Part shown: in pieces, positions 61,262 to 64,000 of the stretch
Layout: each line of letters begins with the position of its first letter
Numbering within the stretch: position 1 is the first letter of the stretch
Origin: Clostridium sp. CAG:609
Lineage (GTDB): Bacteria; Bacillota_I; Bacilli_A; RF39; UBA660
DNA length: 64,000 nucleotides
Assembly: GCA_000438075.1 (NCBI GenBank)
Contig: FR903540.1
Location: 1-64,000, forward strand
Direction of reading: 5' to 3'
The notes under the pieces: generated by a model
Database searches by the model: none
Told to the model about the DNA's origin: nothing
The model's input: only the letters and a program-made list of their open reading frames with translations
Made by a program: the position numbers and the translations under genes

Positions 61262-62319
61262 ATAAGATGGTTATAACTTTACCAATTGCACCTTATAAAA
61301 ATTTTTCTATAGGAAAATTAAGTACTCCTATATTAGCAGAAGCTTTGGCAAAAAAAATTGATGGCAAGTTTTATCTTGCAGTAAATTTACTAGATTCTTA
61401 TAAAGAAAGAAATATTGATGGTTATAAAGAATTATTAGATATGTATGGAATTACTCCTGATGAATTTTGGATAGACAAAGAACATATAAATGATTTGCTT
61501 GATTCTATTTATTTTTTAATACAGAATGGTTATATTTACAAAATTAAAAAAGATATGTTATTGTGTAATTGTAAAAAAGTTGAGATAGCTAAAGATAATA
61601 TTTCGTCGATTAATATGATTGATTCATGTTTTCAAATAATTGATGGAGAGTATTATTGTAAGAGTTGTAAAAAAAGGTGTTATATATATGAAAAAGAAGT
61701 GCTTGTTCTTGATGCAAGAGCTGTTTATAAGGAAAATATGTTGTTTTTCCCTGATTTTATTAATAAAGATGTGAAAACATTTCATAATAATATTGGCATA
61801 AATCAAGTAGTTATTAGTCGAGAAAGAAATACTGGTATAAATGTGATATATAATAATAAAAAATATAATATAGATATTGATTTTTTGTGGGAAATATATT
61901 TGTCATTATTTTCTAAAAGTGATAAAATAGTATTATGTTCTAATCATCAATTATTTCAACTCTATATGGTTTTGATGTTGGAAAATTGTTTTAATAAAGA
62001 GTCAAAGACAATTGGTCTTGCAACCCCTTATATAAATGTTGAAAATTTTGGTATAGAAAAAGAATTAGAAAATAGAATGTTATCATTAAAACTTTTTACG
62101 TTATTTAATTTTAAATGGAGTAAAAAAGAAAATTCGATTGATATTGGACTATTAAAATATTTGAATAGTATGAATGTTGAAAAAAAACAACAATTATATC
62201 ATTTGACAATTAAAGAGAATGCTAATAATTCTATAGAAAATATAAAAGATATATTAATTAAAGATTTTAATTTTCAGTATGCTAATGCTGAATTAAAAAG
62301 AAGGAGAAAAAATGTATAG
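61258..62319 (+). CDS. Class I aminoacyl-tRNA synthetase-like ligase, free-standing
   Basis: 353 residues. The start VITLPIAPYKNFSIGKLSTPILAEALAKKI looks like a class I aaRS Rossmann start (a HIGH-like segment as FSIGK) with a KFYLAVNLLDSYKERN and DMYGITPDEFW as in Glu/Met/Cys-type synthetases. A four-Cys site (CNCKK, later CKSCKKRC) fits the zinc knuckle. A KMSKS loop is not clear and no anticodon-binding domain is visible. It may activate an amino acid for a non-tRNA acceptor, as MshC-like enzymes do. It overlaps both neighbours. Confidence 0.6.
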   Translation: MNKMVITLPIAPYKNFSIGKLSTPILAEALAKKIDGKFYLAVNLLDSYKERNIDGYKELLDMYGITPDEFWIDKEHINDLLDSIYFLIQNGYIYKIKKDMLLCNCKKVEIAKDNISSINMIDSCFQIIDGEYYCKSCKKRCYIYEKEVLVLDARAVYKENMLFFPDFINKDVKTFHNNIGINQVVISRERNTGINVIYNNKKYNIDIDFLWEIYLSLFSKSDKIVLCSNHQLFQLYMVLMLENCFNKESKTIGLATPYINVENFGIEKELENRMLSLKLFTLFNFKWSKKENSIDIGLLKYLNSMNVEKKQQLYHLTIKENANNSIENIKDILIKDFNFQYANAELKRRRKNV

Positions 62320-62980
62320 CATATTACTTTCAAAAATGGAAATTGGGTTTCCAATAGTTGAGAAAAGGTTAAAAAAAATTATTAAAAAAAATTCAAAAGT
62401 TATTATTATTCCTTGGAGTTTTCCAAATGAAACAGATAAAATTGGATTAAATGAGTATTATGATAAAAAGATTAAGCCAAAGTATGAAAAAATATTAATT
62501 GATTTTGGAATTGATAAAAAAAATATTAAGTATTTAAATTGTTATAATAAAAATATTAAAATGATGAAAAAATATATAAATGAATCTGATGTTTTAATTT
62601 TACCTGGAGGTAATCCTGAAATGTTTTTTTCTAAAATTGTACATGAAACTGAACTTCTTTATGTTATTAAACACTATAAAAAGATTATAATTGGTGTGTC
62701 TGCAGGAGCGTGCCTCCATTTTAAAAGATATTTTATAACAGCTAAAAATAATTATTACAATTATTTTGCATTTTACGATGGTTTTGGCATTTTAAATAAT
62801 TCGTTTCTTATTGATGTTCATTCATCTAATAATAAACTGTATTTTAATAAACTAAGAAATATATCTAAAGAATATATGAAAGATGTTTATGCAATATATA
62901 ATGATGGTGCTATCATTGTTAATAGAAAAAATAATAATATAGAAATGTTTGGAAATGTTTTAAAGATAGATAATAAATAA
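62312..62980 (+). CDS. Peptidase S51 (dipeptidase E)-like protein
   Basis: 222 residues of the type 1 glutamine-amidotransferase-like fold used by peptidase family S51. The nucleophile elbow is IIGVSAGACLHF (Ser), preceded by VLILPGGNPEMFF, and a histidine candidate is LIDVHSSNN. Family members cleave Asp-X dipeptides or related isopeptides (PepE, cyanophycinase); Ser and His positions look conserved. AAGGAG precedes the ATG inside the aaRS-like gene. Third gene of the cassette. Confidence 0.8.
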   Translation: MYSILLSKMEIGFPIVEKRLKKIIKKNSKVIIIPWSFPNETDKIGLNEYYDKKIKPKYEKILIDFGIDKKNIKYLNCYNKNIKMMKKYINESDVLILPGGNPEMFFSKIVHETELLYVIKHYKKIIIGVSAGACLHFKRYFITAKNNYYNYFAFYDGFGILNNSFLIDVHSSNNKLYFNKLRNISKEYMKDVYAIYNDGAIIVNRKNNNIEMFGNVLKIDNK

Positions 62981-63117
62981 TAAAATGTTTTGTGAAATTA
63001 AATAAATTAATTAATATATATATAATTAATAAAATTTGTCTTAAAATATTTTAAATGTTTGTTCAAAAAAATTTTTATTATATGGTGTGTAACAATGGAT
63101 GGAACAAATTGTTTTAA

Positions 63118-64000
63118 ATGACTAAACCTTAATTTATAATTTCTGTAGATATGATGTATGGCAATTTAAAAAAGCTAGCAGAAGCATTAAATGTTACACC
63201 GATTATTTATTCTCCATTAGAATCTATTAGTAATAATGGGTTAAAATTTTTATATAATACTAAGCAATTTTTTGCTGGTAATAAATTACTAAAAAAAGAA
63301 AATAATTTAATGAATATTGTTAAAGATGGGAAAGATTTTAATGATGTAGAATATCCTGAACATGTTAAAGGAAGTACTACTGATATTATGTTTACTGGTG
63401 GTTCTAGTGGTATTCATAAAGGTGTTGAACTTGATGGGGGAGCATTAAATAGTGTAGTTAAAGCATTAGATTATGTTTTGATATTAGAACCTGGTATGGT
63501 TCATTTAGGAAATATTCCTTTTGGTCATATGTGTTTTGGTAGATTAGTTCTTCATTATTGTTTATGTAAAAATTTGGAATATGCATTAACTTTAAAAGCT
63601 ATGCCTAAAGATTTTTATAGTGAACTTGTTATAACTCATGCTAATGGTGCTATGGGAGGCAAAAATACTCCTGGTACTGTAGGTTATCCAATTCCATTTG
63701 TTAATTCTAAAATTGTAGATTCTAAGACTTTTAAAGAATTGCCTATAGAAACACCTGGTGTATTACTTGTTAATGGTCCTGGAATGATGCTTAGATATCA
63801 TGAAAATGAAGAAGAAACAAATGCTGTATTTGTATATGATGAAAATGGTGTTAAATGGTATAATACAATGGATGTTGCTGTTAAACATGAAAATGGTGAA
63901 TATGAATTTATTGGTCGTCTTAAGAGAAATTTTGTTTCTGGTGTAGATAATATTTATCCAGAACAAATTGAACAATTACTTCTTCAAATACCTGAAATTA
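63118..64000 (+). pseudogene. Damaged second copy of the acyl-CoA synthetase gene (runs off the window)
   Basis: Homology to the gene at 55108 starts at MTKP (residue ~115 of that protein), where the next codon GAA is TAA (63130). The rest is in frame and very similar, e.g. MFTGGSSGIHKGV and IPFGHMCFGRLVLHYCLCKN, nearly identical in parts. At 63655-63659 GGAGG joins sequences that are 213 bp apart in the intact copy, an in-frame loss of 71 codons including the A5 motif GNGLGLTEMW. The first ~114 codons are missing. 62981-63117 shows no gene. Confidence 0.85.

Noticed and set aside
1..64000. Possible alternative genetic code (TGA as Trp), given the Mollicute-like composition and TAA stops inside three homologous frames
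   Set aside because: TGG encodes Trp throughout and TGA ends several clear genes (surface protein at 3728, rsmC, deoD, the AI-2E gene). The internal stops are TAA, occur only in fragments that also show truncation or deletion, and so mark pseudogenes.
1..64000. CRISPR arrays, tRNA and rRNA genes
   Set aside because: No regularly spaced repeat series and no cloverleaf or rRNA-like stretch was noticed by eye on either strand; the only multi-copy short repeats are the AbiE block and the IS30-end units. A tRNA scan was not possible.

Overview
The window is a chromosomal segment of an AT-rich, low-GC Gram-positive bacterium. Its gene content and order resemble Bacilli: dnaG-rpoD-trmK, rsmC(ybxB)-rpoB-rpoC, tkt-sirA-yneF, paired M16 peptidases of the YmfF/YmfH type, an Ala T-box, RNase HIII and CotE. 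TGA is used as a stop and TGG as Trp, so the code is standard, not the Mycoplasma/Spiroplasma code. Partial type IV pilus genes, a shortened AlaRS and a minimal RnfC/RnfD pair next to sporulation-type genes (sirA, cotE) suggest an uncultured gut-type member of the Bacilli close to the wall-bearing 'Tenericutes' clades. That placement is inference.

Layout. 1-7.8 kb: rnhC, cvpA, trx, a large membrane-anchored surface protein whose 3' end looks like the variable region of a diversity-generating retroelement (DGR), yigZ, uvrC and an rnfC/rnfD-like pair. 8-14 kb: dnaG-rpoD-trmK, a YqfQ-like gene, pilC and pilD. 14-19 kb: a possible antisense small transcript, tkt-sirA-yneF, a membrane-anchored acidic protein and a radical SAM/SPASM gene. 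19-26 kb: dGTPase-type HD hydrolase, M16 peptidase pair, rpsD with a structured leader, def, a YjcZ-like small protein and a SEDS protein. 26-30 kb: AbiE-type toxin-antitoxin pair behind a duplicated 45-bp promoter/RBS block, HU, a membrane OB-fold-like protein, a decayed relative of the variable surface domain and rsmC. 30-38 kb: rpoB-rpoC.

37.8-42.9 kb is accessory in character: two orphan genes, a lone TnpB with a probable omega-RNA, capA, a HIT protein, cotE and small unknowns. 42.9-56.8 kb holds nucleoside and sugar-phosphate enzymes, a helical-repeat protein, a predicted beta-solenoid protein, an AI-2E exporter, an Ala T-box ahead of a P-loop kinase and a short alaS, Nudix genes and remnants, a PPase-like gene, a phosphodiesterase-like gene and an acyl-CoA synthetase-like gene. 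From 56.8 kb to the end there is an IS30-like element, a small Cys-rich ORF, a Rel protein with an intact hydrolase but degraded synthetase motifs, and a three-gene cassette (nucleotidyltransferase, class I aaRS-like ligase, S51 peptidase-like). The window closes in a damaged second copy of the acyl-CoA synthetase.

The strongest unusual signals are: (1) the adenine-poor, GC-rich 3' end of the surface protein gene followed by a stem-loop, a DGR footprint whose reverse transcriptase and template must lie outside the window; (2) the Rel/nucleotidyltransferase/aaRS-like/S51 neighbourhood, bracketed by the two synthetase copies, which I do not recognise as a described system; and (3) several small or regulatory elements (antisense small transcript, Cys-rich leader-like ORF, duplicated AbiE promoter block). 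No rRNA, tRNA or CRISPR array was seen.
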